From Singulisphaera sp. GP187 (GTDB lineage Bacteria > Planctomycetota > Planctomycetia > Gemmatales > Gemmataceae), in contig CAMDQN010000060.1 of NCBI GenBank assembly GCA_945905925.1, positions 1 to 39,419 on the forward strand: a DNA stretch of 39,419 bases. Direction: 5' to 3'. Below, piece after piece: positions 31,547 through 39,295 of the stretch. Positions within the stretch are counted from its first letter, which is position 1. Every line of letters begins with the position of its first letter. The notes beneath the pieces were generated by a model that did not search any database, was not told where the DNA came from, and saw nothing but the letters and a program-made list of their open reading frames with translations. A program made the position numbers and the translations under genes.

Positions 31547-33223
31547 ATGCGGGGGCGGCGGGTCGATGCGCTGTGGCTGCTCGTGTTTGGGGTTGCGTCA
31601 TCGGCGTGGTGCCTGACCGCCGCGGCGCAGTTCGGGGCCACGTTTGACGAACCGCTGTACGTGAAAGCCGGCCTTACGAGTTGGCGCACCGGCAGCAACA
31701 AGTTACTCATGCGCGCCGGCACCATGCCGCTCCCGGTCGATGTGCAGACGCTCCCGGTTTATCTCTGGGAACAATATCGCGGGCACGAGTTCGACCCAGT
31801 GCTCGAACTCCACACCGTTCTGCCGGTGTGCCGCGCGATGAACCTCGTCTTCTGGTGGCTGGTTCTCGCGTACTCGATGCGCCTGGGGCGCACGTTCGGC
31901 GGTTCGTGGGGCGGTCGGCTCGCGGTCGCGCTCGTCGCGTGCGACCCGAACTTCCTCGGGCACGCGGCGCTCGCCACAACCGACACCGCGCTGCTCGCGT
32001 GCATGCTGGTACTCGTCTACCACTTCCACCACTGCTACACGCCGGACGCGAGTTGGAAGCGCCGCGTCCTCGTGCCCGGTCTGCTCTACGGCTTGGCGAT
32101 CACCGCGAAAGCGTCCGCAATGGTGTTTGGCGCTCAGGCGATGCTCGTACTCGGCCTGTGGAATCTCGCGAAGGCCGGCGCGCTCACGCCACCGCCCGAT
32201 TGCTCGGTGTGGCGGAAGGCGGTTCACCTCTGGCACGCGACGTTCCAGTTCCGCAAAGACCTGTTCGTGATCGCGTACATCGGGTTCGGGTTCGTGTTCG
32301 GCTACTGCGGGTGCGACTGGAGTACCGAGCCGACGTTCATCAAGTGGGCCGACAAACTGCCCGACGGTGACCTGAAAGAAACGATGGTGCCGATCAGCCG
32401 CGAGTTGAAGATTTTCACGAACGCAGGCGAGGCGCTGACACACCAGATCAAGCACAACATCCGCGGGCACGGAACGTATCTGCTCGGCGAGTGGCATGCG
32501 CGCGCCACGCCTTCGTACTTCCCGCTCGCGCTCAGCATGAAGCTTCCGCTGCCCGCGATCGTGCTGCTCCTCGCGGCACTCGTCGCACACCCGCGGCGGC
32601 TGCTCATTCCCACCGCGGGCGTCGCGCTGATCCTGTTCGCGTTCACGCCGAACTGCCGCGTGCAGATCGGCATCAGGTTCGTGTTCGTGCTGATGGCGCT
32701 CGCGTACATCACCGTCGGCTCGGCGATCGCGCGCGCCTGGTCCGAACCGGGATCGCGTGTCGTTCCGCGGTGGTTCGTTGTAACGATGCTCGCGGTGCTC
32801 GCGGGGACTGCCGCGTGGGTGTGGCCGCACGGCTTGAGCTACTTCAATCAGGCGTGGGGCGGAACGCCGGCCGGAAACGCGCTCTTGCACGACTCGAACT
32901 ACGACTGGGGCCAGGGGTTGCCGGAACTCCGCGCGTGGAACGCCACGCAGAACAATAACGAACCGCTCGCGATCTGGTACTTCGGCGCCGACCCGGACGT
33001 GACGCACCCGCCACTCGTGTGGCTGCAGTTGAGCCACCTGCCGGTTCTCTCGGCCGACGACGTGCCGCACCATTGCCCTACGAAGTACCTCGCGGTATCG
33101 GCGGCGATTCTCAGCAACAACCCCGCGCCCACACCGCAGCACAAGGTGCGGCTCGAATGGGTTCGGGCGCGCACGCCGGTCGCGCGGACCACGCACTTCT
33201 TCATCTACCAAGTACGAGAGTGA
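31547..33223 (+). CDS. GT39-like membrane glycosyltransferase (ArnT/PMT type)
   Basis: This 558-residue polytopic membrane protein starts at ATG 31547 behind AAAGGAG. The first loop has FDEPLYVKAG with Asp34-Glu35, the catalytic acid pair position in the PMT/ArnT family, and DPNFLGHAALATTDTAL matches the second family motif. About ten hydrophobic segments follow (for example AIVLLLAALVAHP, VFVLMALAYITVGSAIA, WFVVTMLAVLAGTAAWVW), and a C-terminal soluble domain has the Asp-rich phrase NYDWGQGLPELRAW common in this group. It would transfer a sugar from a lipid-linked donor to an acceptor outside the membrane; the substrates are unknown. It stops two bases before the convergent secreted protein gene. 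Confidence 0.85.
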   Translation: MRGRRVDALWLLVFGVASSAWCLTAAAQFGATFDEPLYVKAGLTSWRTGSNKLLMRAGTMPLPVDVQTLPVYLWEQYRGHEFDPVLELHTVLPVCRAMNLVFWWLVLAYSMRLGRTFGGSWGGRLAVALVACDPNFLGHAALATTDTALLACMLVLVYHFHHCYTPDASWKRRVLVPGLLYGLAITAKASAMVFGAQAMLVLGLWNLAKAGALTPPPDCSVWRKAVHLWHATFQFRKDLFVIAYIGFGFVFGYCGCDWSTEPTFIKWADKLPDGDLKETMVPISRELKIFTNAGEALTHQIKHNIRGHGTYLLGEWHARATPSYFPLALSMKLPLPAIVLLLAALVAHPRRLLIPTAGVALILFAFTPNCRVQIGIRFVFVLMALAYITVGSAIARAWSEPGSRVVPRWFVVTMLAVLAGTAAWVWPHGLSYFNQAWGGTPAGNALLHDSNYDWGQGLPELRAWNATQNNNEPLAIWYFGADPDVTHPPLVWLQLSHLPVLSADDVPHHCPTKYLAVSAAILSNNPAPTPQHKVRLEWVRARTPVARTTHFFIYQVRE

Positions 33224-33225
33224 CG

Positions 33226-34398
33226 TTAACGGGTCACCCGCACGAGTTCGACGCCGTGGTCTTCGACCTTGAACGTCACCGTCTTCGCGTCCTGTTTGAG
33301 CGGCACCCACTTCTTCGCGGAGCGATCGAAGAACTCAACGCCCTTCACCTTCGCGTCGAGAAACAGCTCCACGTTCTGCGATTCGTAAGGGTTGTGGTTG
33401 GCGAACACGAACACGTCGCGTTTCATGTCGTCCGCGAACAGGCCGACGATCACTTCGCCGGCGATGATCTGGAACCAGCCGTCCTTCTTGATCCCGCTCA
33501 ACCCAGCCGGCACCGCGGCCGGGACCGCGTCGTTCTTCGCGGTCTTCGTGATCGCGGTCGAAAACACCGCGATCGGCACGCCGAGCTTCATCAACTCGTC
33601 GCCGACCGACGCGAACCGCTCGTTCACTTTCTTCAGGTCTTCGCCGAGGGGCGTCAGCGCGAACGTCTTCTTGTCGATCATGTCGGCCGCGAAGTGGTAG
33701 ATGTACCCCTTCAGCCCGAACGGCGTGCTCGTCGCGTAGGTGTACCCGACGCGGTTCGGGTTGCCCTTCCCCACAATGCCACTGGCCGCGTCGTCGTACC
33801 GCAGGAAGCCGATCTTCTTCGCCTGCGCGGTCGCCATTGCTTTATCGAGGTGCCCCCAGTGGCCGCCGCGCTTCCAGTGGAAGTCGTAGTAGCCGAACAC
33901 GTCCATGCCCTCGACGCGGTTCACGCGGTTCATGTACGTGGTGCCGATGTACGCGAGGTGGTTCGGATCCCATTCGTGAACGTTCTTCACGTCGCGCGTG
34001 CGCCCCGCGACGGTCGCGTCGGTGATGTTGTCGCTCCACAAGTGGTAGCCATACACCGTGTCGTTGTCCTTGAGGCTCTCGCACAGCTTCTTCGCCGCGT
34101 CGGTCGCCTTGTAGATGTGGTGCGCCGGCACGAGCAGATCGACGAAGATCTTCATGTCGTGCTTCTTGCAGATTTCGGCGCGCCACGTTTCGTACTGGCA
34201 GAGGATCACGTTGAAGTGTGCGGCCTTCGCGCTCTTCACGAGTGCCTCGAATTGTTCCTTGTCGGTGGGCAGGTTGTCGCCCGCGTAGCCGTGGTTGTAC
34301 ACGATCGCGAACTGCTTCGGCTGGCGATTGGCTTCGGGTTCCGCGGCGTAAGTTGTGCTTCCGGCGAAGAGCACCACGGCGAGTAGCACGCTGGGCAT
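33226..34398 (-). CDS. secreted glycosidase-like protein (putative)
   Basis: This 390-residue exported protein starts at ATG 34398 behind GGAGG, which abuts the palindrome at 34407-34537. It has a signal peptide (1-19). The main part alternates strands and helices in TIM-barrel fashion (FAIVYNHGYAGDN, HFNVILCQYETW, KIFVDLLVP, VYGYHLWSDN, MDVFGYYDFHW, KIGFLRYDD), followed by a beta-rich C-terminal domain (VFVFANHNPYESQNVELFLD). Planctomycete proteins of this look are often annotated as glycoside hydrolase-like, but I cannot point to a family or to catalytic Glu/Asp with confidence. It converges with the GT39-like gene, with two bases between stops. Confidence 0.55.
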   Translation of the reverse strand: MPSVLLAVVLFAGSTTYAAEPEANRQPKQFAIVYNHGYAGDNLPTDKEQFEALVKSAKAAHFNVILCQYETWRAEICKKHDMKIFVDLLVPAHHIYKATDAAKKLCESLKDNDTVYGYHLWSDNITDATVAGRTRDVKNVHEWDPNHLAYIGTTYMNRVNRVEGMDVFGYYDFHWKRGGHWGHLDKAMATAQAKKIGFLRYDDAASGIVGKGNPNRVGYTYATSTPFGLKGYIYHFAADMIDKKTFALTPLGEDLKKVNERFASVGDELMKLGVPIAVFSTAITKTAKNDAVPAAVPAGLSGIKKDGWFQIIAGEVIVGLFADDMKRDVFVFANHNPYESQNVELFLDAKVKGVEFFDRSAKKWVPLKQDAKTVTFKVEDHGVELVRVTR

Positions 34399-34406
34399 AG
34401 AACCTC

Positions 34407-34537
34407 CGTAGTAGGTGCCGCTTGCCGAGCGGCACGGCTTCGCGCGTCACCACGCATTGCGCGAAAGACAGCCCCGACGATTCGTAAGGCAACATGATGC
34501 GCGAAGCCGTGCCGCTCGGCAAGCGGCACCTACTACG
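34407..34537. repeat. intergenic palindrome (GGTGCCGCTTGCC family), perfect 39-nt arms
   Basis: Arms 34407-34445 and 34499-34537 are perfect inverted copies, 39 of 39, around a 53-base centre. It fills the space between the truncated desaturase frame and the secreted glycosidase-like gene: one edge supplies the stop codon TAG at 34535-34533 for the former, the other ends at the GGAGG site of the latter. Its inner arm sequence is also found in the element at 27491-27592. Confidence 0.95.
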
Positions 34538-34976
34538 AACCCCCAGCTACCGGGTCGGGTGCGGCGCTGCCCGCGAGCAGTTCCGCCGGCGGCACCTTCA
34601 CGTCCCACACCAATCCCACCAGCCGCAGAAGTCGGATGAACACGTAGCACATGTCGAACTCGTACCAGGCGAACCCGTGCCGAGCCGAGTACGGGGCGCG
34701 GTGATGATTGTTGTGCCACCCGTCGCCCATTGTCAGATAGCCCAGCACCATGTTGTTCCGGCTGCCCTCCCCGGTGGCGAACCGCTGTCGCCCGAACAGG
34801 TGGCCGATTGAGTTCACCGCGAACGTGACCCGGAACGTCCGCACGACGCTCAGGCAGAACCCGTAGATCAGCCCGTTCCACACCCGGCAGAGGTCAAGAA
34901 ATCGACCGCGTTCCGCGGCGAGAGGAACTTTAGTAATCTGCTGTATTTGGCTCGCCATCTTGCGTCTGGCAATCAC
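34533..34976 (-). pseudogene. truncated fatty-acid desaturase (C-terminal third only)
   Basis: This 147-codon frame carries the end of an acyl-CoA/lipid delta-9-type desaturase: VNSIGHLFGRQRF, then the third histidine box GDGWHNNHH followed by RAPYSARHGFAWYEFD. Functional enzymes are about 300 residues and have two more His boxes (HxxxxH and HxxHH) in the part missing here. The frame starts at GTG 34976, overlapping the glmS stop by three bases (GTGA), so it might still be translated by coupling. Since iron-binding requires all three boxes, it should be inactive. The 5' part is not found upstream in the window, where glmS lies. It probably decayed after a deletion that brought it next to glmS. 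Confidence 0.75.
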
Positions 34977-36805
34977 TCCACGGTCACGCTCTTCGCCAAG
35001 TTACGCGGCTTGTCCACATCGCAGCCGCACAAGAGCGCGATCTCGTAGGCGAGCAGTTGCAACGGAATCGCCGTGACGATCGGTTGCAGGTACTCCGGTA
35101 CATCGGGAATCGGGATCACGTCGTCGGCGACCGCGGAGACTTCGCGGTCGCCTGCGCTCGCGATCGCGATCACCGGGCCGCCGCGGGCCTTGATCTCTTG
35201 CATGTTCGACATCACCTTGTCGAACACGTTGCCGCGCGGCACCAGGAACACACTCGGCGTGTTCTCGTCCACGAGCGCGATCGGCCCGTGTTTCATCTCC
35301 GCGGCCGGGTAGCCTTCCGCGTGGATGTAACTGATCTCCTTCAGCTTCAGCGAGCCTTCGAGCGCGACCGGATACAGGTACTGCCGACCGAGATACAGCA
35401 CGTTGCGCGCGTCCGCATATTTGGCCGCGACGCGATTCACATGGTCGTGACACTCAAGCGCTTTGCGAACCGCGTCGGGGATCGCCTGAAGATCGTCGAT
35501 GATCTTTTGCCCCTGCGCACTCGACAGGTGCCGCGTGCGACCGAGGTACAGCGCGATCATCGTGAGAACACACACCTGCGACGTGAAGGCTTTGGTGCTG
35601 GCGACACCAATCTCCGGTCCTGCGTAGAGGTACACGCCGCCGTCGGCTTCGCGCGCGATGCTACTGGCCACCGCGTTGCAGATCGCGAGCGTGGTGTGAC
35701 CCATACGCTTGCTCTCGCGCAGCGCCGCGAGCGTGTCGGCCGTTTCGCCACTCTGCGTGAGCGCGAGCACCACCGTGCTGCGATCCATCGGCGGGTTGCG
35801 GTAGCGGAACTCACTCGCGTACTCCACCTCCACCGGCACGCGAGCCAACTCCTCAAAGAGGTATTCGCCGACCATCGCCGCGTGGTAGCTTGTGCCGCAA
35901 GCGGTCATCACGACGCGGTCGATCTGCCTGAGTTGCTGCGCACTCAGATTTAAGCCACCGAAGTGCGCGGTCGCGTCGTCGTTGGCGAGCCGTCCGCGCA
36001 TCGCGTTCGCGAGCGATTCGGGCTGCTCGTAAATCTCCTTGAGCATGTAATGCGGAAAGTCGCCTTTCTCCGCGTCACCATTTCCGAGGAAGTTCCCGAT
36101 GTCAGCGACCGACACGGACACCGGCGCGAGATCTTGATCCCGAATCTCCCAGTCGGTTTCTGTGAGCGTGCAAATCTGCCGGTCGGCGAGGTACACTACC
36201 TTGTCCGCGAAGCCCGCGAGCGCGTTCGCGTCGCTCGCGAGGTAGGTTCCGTCTTCGCCGACACCGACAACGAGCGGGCTTCCCAATCGCGCACCGACGA
36301 TCAAGCCGGGTTCGGCTTTCGCGATTACTGCGATGCCGTAGGTGCCTTTCACGAGTGCGAGCGCCTGCCGCACCGCGGTCGCAAGGTCGCCGTGGTAGTA
36401 GTGGCTGATGAGGTGTGCGAGGACTTCCGTGTCGGTGTCCGAACGGAACCGCACGCCGGCGGATTGGAGTTGGTGCTTGAGCGCGGCGAAGTTCTCGATC
36501 ACGCCGTTGTGAACGAGGGCGATGTCGTTACGCTCGTTGAGGTGCGGGTGCGAGTTGCGGTCGGTGGCACCGCCGTGCGTGGCCCAGCGCGTGTGGCTGA
36601 TCCCGTGACAGCCAGGTGCCGGGTGCATGCCGAGGTGTTTGGCGAGTTCCGCGAGCCGCCCGGCCTTCTTGCGCAGGTGCAACTCGTTGCCGGTGCCCGT
36701 GACCAGGCCCGCGCTGTCGTATCCGCGGTACTCCAGTCGGCGCAAACCTTCGAGCAGAATGGGGGACGCTTCGCGCCGCCCGGTGAACCCGACGATGCCA
36801 CACAT
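34973..36805 (-). CDS. glmS: glutamine-fructose-6-phosphate aminotransferase (isomerizing)
   Basis: This is a 610-residue enzyme that makes glucosamine-6-phosphate from fructose-6-phosphate and glutamine, the entry to UDP-GlcNAc and cell-wall or lipopolysaccharide synthesis. ATG 36805 follows AGGAG. MCGIVGF gives the N-terminal nucleophile Cys after Met removal. The glutamine amidotransferase domain has RWATHG and HNGVIEN. Two SIS domains follow, with CGTSYHAA, SGETADT and KLKEISYIHAEGYPAAEMKHGPIALVDE, and the end DKPRNLAKSVTVE is the standard C-terminus. It is upstream of the truncated desaturase. A palindromic G-rich repeat lies in its leader side at 36879-36977. No glmS ribozyme is visible. 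Confidence 0.97.
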   Translation of the reverse strand: MCGIVGFTGRREASPILLEGLRRLEYRGYDSAGLVTGTGNELHLRKKAGRLAELAKHLGMHPAPGCHGISHTRWATHGGATDRNSHPHLNERNDIALVHNGVIENFAALKHQLQSAGVRFRSDTDTEVLAHLISHYYHGDLATAVRQALALVKGTYGIAVIAKAEPGLIVGARLGSPLVVGVGEDGTYLASDANALAGFADKVVYLADRQICTLTETDWEIRDQDLAPVSVSVADIGNFLGNGDAEKGDFPHYMLKEIYEQPESLANAMRGRLANDDATAHFGGLNLSAQQLRQIDRVVMTACGTSYHAAMVGEYLFEELARVPVEVEYASEFRYRNPPMDRSTVVLALTQSGETADTLAALRESKRMGHTTLAICNAVASSIAREADGGVYLYAGPEIGVASTKAFTSQVCVLTMIALYLGRTRHLSSAQGQKIIDDLQAIPDAVRKALECHDHVNRVAAKYADARNVLYLGRQYLYPVALEGSLKLKEISYIHAEGYPAAEMKHGPIALVDENTPSVFLVPRGNVFDKVMSNMQEIKARGGPVIAIASAGDREVSAVADDVIPIPDVPEYLQPIVTAIPLQLLAYEIALLCGCDVDKPRNLAKSVTVE

Positions 36806-36878
36806 AGAGGACTCCTTCCGCTGGGCGGACGAGAAGTTTCGTGGTTGTGGTACGGAGAGAGGAAGATGAGATTGAAGA

Positions 36879-36977
36879 ACCCCTCCCCCCAACCCCCTCC
36901 CCTAAGAAGGGAGGGGGAGACAGAGAGACGACAGTTCTTGGCCCCTCTCCCCTTGGGGGAGGGGTTGGGGAGGGGTT
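36879..36977. repeat. C/G-tract palindrome upstream of glmS (AACCCCTCCCC family)
   Basis: The left half (36879-36920) and right half (36941-36977) are C-rich and G-rich inverted copies with small length differences in the tracts. The units AACCCCTCCCCAACCCC and their complement make a folded hairpin likely on either strand, and the GGGG runs on the plus strand could form a quadruplex. The GNAT reading frame runs through it and stops inside at 36904-36902 (TAG). It is the kind of repeat that gives NPSPKGRG-like peptides in annotations. Confidence 0.8.
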
Positions 36978-37411
36978 TTCGCTTCGACAGGCACGAACCC
37001 ACAGGCTTCGTACAGCGGGCGCAAACTCGCTTTGCTCGTGAGCATGACGTAGGGCACGCCACGCAAGAACGCCTGGTTCGCGGTCTCGGTCACGAGCGCC
37101 AACGCGATCCCCTGACCGCGAGACTCCTCGCACACCACCACGTAATCGATCTGCCAGTTGATCGGGGCATTCACCAGAAGGAAACCGTCGGCGTGGCGGT
37201 TGGTGTCGCGATGAACCGCGACGAACCGCACACCGGACCACACCGCGAGGAACTTCCCGCGTGTGTGGAACTGCGTGCTGGCCAGTTCCCAGAGCTTCTT
37301 GCACGCAGGCTCGTCAGCGACGAAATCCGGTGTCGTTACGAAGTCGATTGAGTGAGTGACCGCGCGCAGAACGGTCGGTTTGCAGAAGTAGTGCAGTTCG
37401 GGTTCGGTCAT
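36902..37411 (-). CDS. GNAT-family N-acetyltransferase
   Basis: This 169-residue acetyltransferase starts at ATG 37411 with a GGGGGG purine run before it. VVCEESRGQGIALALV (94-106) is the acetyl-CoA-binding loop (motif A, R/QxxGxG/A), and the end SLRPLYEACGFVPVEA is motif B. Residues about 145-169 are coded by the palindromic repeat at 36879-36977, so the natural domain probably ended near residue 144. The substrate is unknown. It follows the sigma-54 regulator gene by 58 bases on the same strand and may be transcribed with it. Confidence 0.85.
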   Translation of the reverse strand: MTEPELHYFCKPTVLRAVTHSIDFVTTPDFVADEPACKKLWELASTQFHTRGKFLAVWSGVRFVAVHRDTNRHADGFLLVNAPINWQIDYVVVCEESRGQGIALALVTETANQAFLRGVPYVMLTSKASLRPLYEACGFVPVEAKTPPQPLPQGERGQELSSLCLPLPS

Positions 37412-37469
37412 CTTCGACCCCCCAAGAGAATTGCCATCCGTTTAGCGGCGTCCCCGAGGAGACGCGAAG

Positions 37470-38909
37470 TTACACGTTCCCGGCACGCGGGCTGAACTCG
37501 TCGAGCGGGAAGCTCACGGGCGAGTCCTTTCCCTTGAACAACTTGTACGCTTTCATCTTCTTGTAAAGCGTAACGCGACTCACACCGAGCATTTGCGCAG
37601 CCCGCGTTCGGCACTGGTTCGACTTCTCCAGCGCACGCAGAATGTTCGCGCGCTCGGTCGCCTCGCGTGTCTGCTTGAGCGTGCCGTCGAAGCCGTTCGG
37701 CACCAAGAGCGTGGCAGCCGACGCATCGACGCGGGCCAGCACCTGCGGCGACAGGTGGTGCAACTTCAGTTCGTTGCCGGCGCTCGTCAAGACCGCTTGC
37801 TGAACGACGTTCTCCAACTGGCGGATGTTGCCGGGCCACGGGAACGCCTCTAGAACGCGGAGCGCCTCTGGGCACACGCCGAACAGCCGCTTGCTGTACT
37901 TCGTGCCGTACTTCGCGACCATGCCGCGCACCAGCGGTCCAATGTCTTCCGGGCGGTGGCGCAACGACGGCAACTGGAAACTGATCACTTGAAGGCGGTA
38001 GTAGAGGTCGCGGCGAAACGTGTTCCGCTCGACCGCGTTCGCGAGGTTCCAGTTCGTCGCGGCCACGATCCGCGCCTTGCACATTTGCGTTTCGTTGCTG
38101 CCCACCGGCTCGAACTCGCCGGTTTCGATCACGCGAAGCAAATTCGCCTGGTGTTCGAGGCCGAGCGTGTCGATCTCGTCGAGCAGAATCGTTCCTTCAC
38201 CGGCTGCGGCAAACTTCCCGACCTTCACGGCATCAGCGCTCGTGAACGCGCCTTTCGCGTGGCCGAAAAACTCACTCGCGATCAGGTTGCCCGTGAGCGT
38301 GCCGCACGACACCACCAGGAACCGGTTCGCGTGCCGCACAGAGCAGTCGTGAACCAACTTCGCGAGGAACGTCTTCCCGGTGCCGGTTTCGCCTTCGATG
38401 AGGACGGTCACGTCATGAGCGGAGGCGATGCACAGTTGCTCGACCATCGCGGTCAACGACGGCGTGTGGTTGATGAGCCTGCGGCGGATCGTTTCGGCCA
38501 CGGACTCGGTCGCGGGGTCGGCGAACGGCGTGCCCGGGGTGAGCGAGCGGTGCGCCCACGCGGTCAATTCGCGCGGGTGGTGCGGCCACAAGAACCGGTC
38601 GCTGATGTACAGGTTGAGTGAATCAAGTTTGCCGCTCTCGCGCACCGCGTCGGTTTCGAGAACCGACACGCCCGCCGGGAAGTGCTGAACCTTCAGCTCG
38701 CGCACGACGGTTTCGATGGCCTGTGCGTCCGAAGGGTCGGAGGCAAGCAACAGGAGATCGCCATCGGTTTCGGGCGTGAGCAGGTTCGGCACGTCCTCGT
38801 ACCGCACGATGGGCGCGACGACTTGAATGGCCCGCTGAAAGTGCGATTGAACGACTGCGGCAAGGCGCTGGTCCTGGGCAACGATGACGAGGCGGCGAGA
38901 CGAAACCAT
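37470..38909 (-). CDS. sigma-54-dependent transcriptional activator (NtrC type)
   Basis: This 479-residue regulator starts at ATG 38909. The first 120 residues look like a receiver-type domain without the usual phosphoacceptor Asp, so it is probably not phosphorylated in the normal way. The AAA+ domain (about 135-370) has Walker A GETGTGKT (173-180), Walker B ILLDEID (241-247) and the arginine-finger helix FRRDLYYRL (298-306). The loop that touches sigma-54 reads GAFTSA (220-225) in place of the consensus GAFTGA. A Fis-type helix-turn-helix closes the protein (about 433-455, RTRAAQMLGVSRVTLYKKMK). The targets are unknown. It is upstream of the GNAT gene and transcribed away from the IS end at the right edge. 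Confidence 0.93.
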   Translation of the reverse strand: MVSSRRLVIVAQDQRLAAVVQSHFQRAIQVVAPIVRYEDVPNLLTPETDGDLLLLASDPSDAQAIETVVRELKVQHFPAGVSVLETDAVRESGKLDSLNLYISDRFLWPHHPRELTAWAHRSLTPGTPFADPATESVAETIRRRLINHTPSLTAMVEQLCIASAHDVTVLIEGETGTGKTFLAKLVHDCSVRHANRFLVVSCGTLTGNLIASEFFGHAKGAFTSADAVKVGKFAAAGEGTILLDEIDTLGLEHQANLLRVIETGEFEPVGSNETQMCKARIVAATNWNLANAVERNTFRRDLYYRLQVISFQLPSLRHRPEDIGPLVRGMVAKYGTKYSKRLFGVCPEALRVLEAFPWPGNIRQLENVVQQAVLTSAGNELKLHHLSPQVLARVDASAATLLVPNGFDGTLKQTREATERANILRALEKSNQCRTRAAQMLGVSRVTLYKKMKAYKLFKGKDSPVSFPLDEFSPRAGNV

Positions 38910-39295
38910 GTGACACGAAGCCCCCGCAGGTACTCGCGGACGGCAGCACACCGGACCGCATGGTCGCTAACAGCCACCGCCGTCCGCTCAATCGGTGGCT
39001 TCGACTGATGTGGAAAGGTTTCGGCAGCGATCCCACGCTAAAGCAAAGTTTACAAACCGAGTCGAGGCAACCGATGAGGCTGAACGATGCCGGAAAAACC
39101 AGTTGGTTGGGTCCGGTCGTTGCGGCGAGACCCGAATGTCGAGACGTGGTCGGGCCAATTTCGTACCGTCGCGCGAATCCGTCAGATGAGAAGGGGTTCG
39201 GAAGAGAAGGGGTGAAAGGGAGAGAAGAACAGAGCCAGGGCGATTGGTGTTTCGTCTTACTCTCCCTTTCACCGGGTGTACGACATGCTTTGCAC
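38910..39295. other. gene-free stretch between regulator and IS end, with a hairpin
   Basis: No gene is supported in these 386 bases. It should contain the promoter of the sigma-54 regulator and the end of the insertion sequence. Inverted arms GGTGAAAGGGAGAG (39211-39224) and CTCTCCCTTTCACC (39260-39273) match perfectly over 14 bases; they lie downstream of the transposase stop and may be its terminator or another intergenic repeat. A terminal inverted repeat of the IS cannot be fixed without the other end. Confidence 0.55.
39211..39273. repeat. inverted repeat, 14-nt perfect arms
   Basis: GGTGAAAGGGAGAG at 39211-39224 pairs perfectly with 39260-39273, with a 35-base loop. It lies 22 bases past the transposase stop codon. 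It may be a terminator, an IS end or an intergenic palindrome of the kind seen across the window; the sequence does not decide. Confidence 0.7.

Noticed and set aside
36806-36878. glmS ribozyme or riboswitch upstream of glmS
   Set aside because: No ribozyme core is visible; the leader is short and holds only the C/G repeat.
2370-36977. Reading the palindromes as a CRISPR array
   Set aside because: They are far apart, belong to different families, have no regular spacers, and no cas gene is present.
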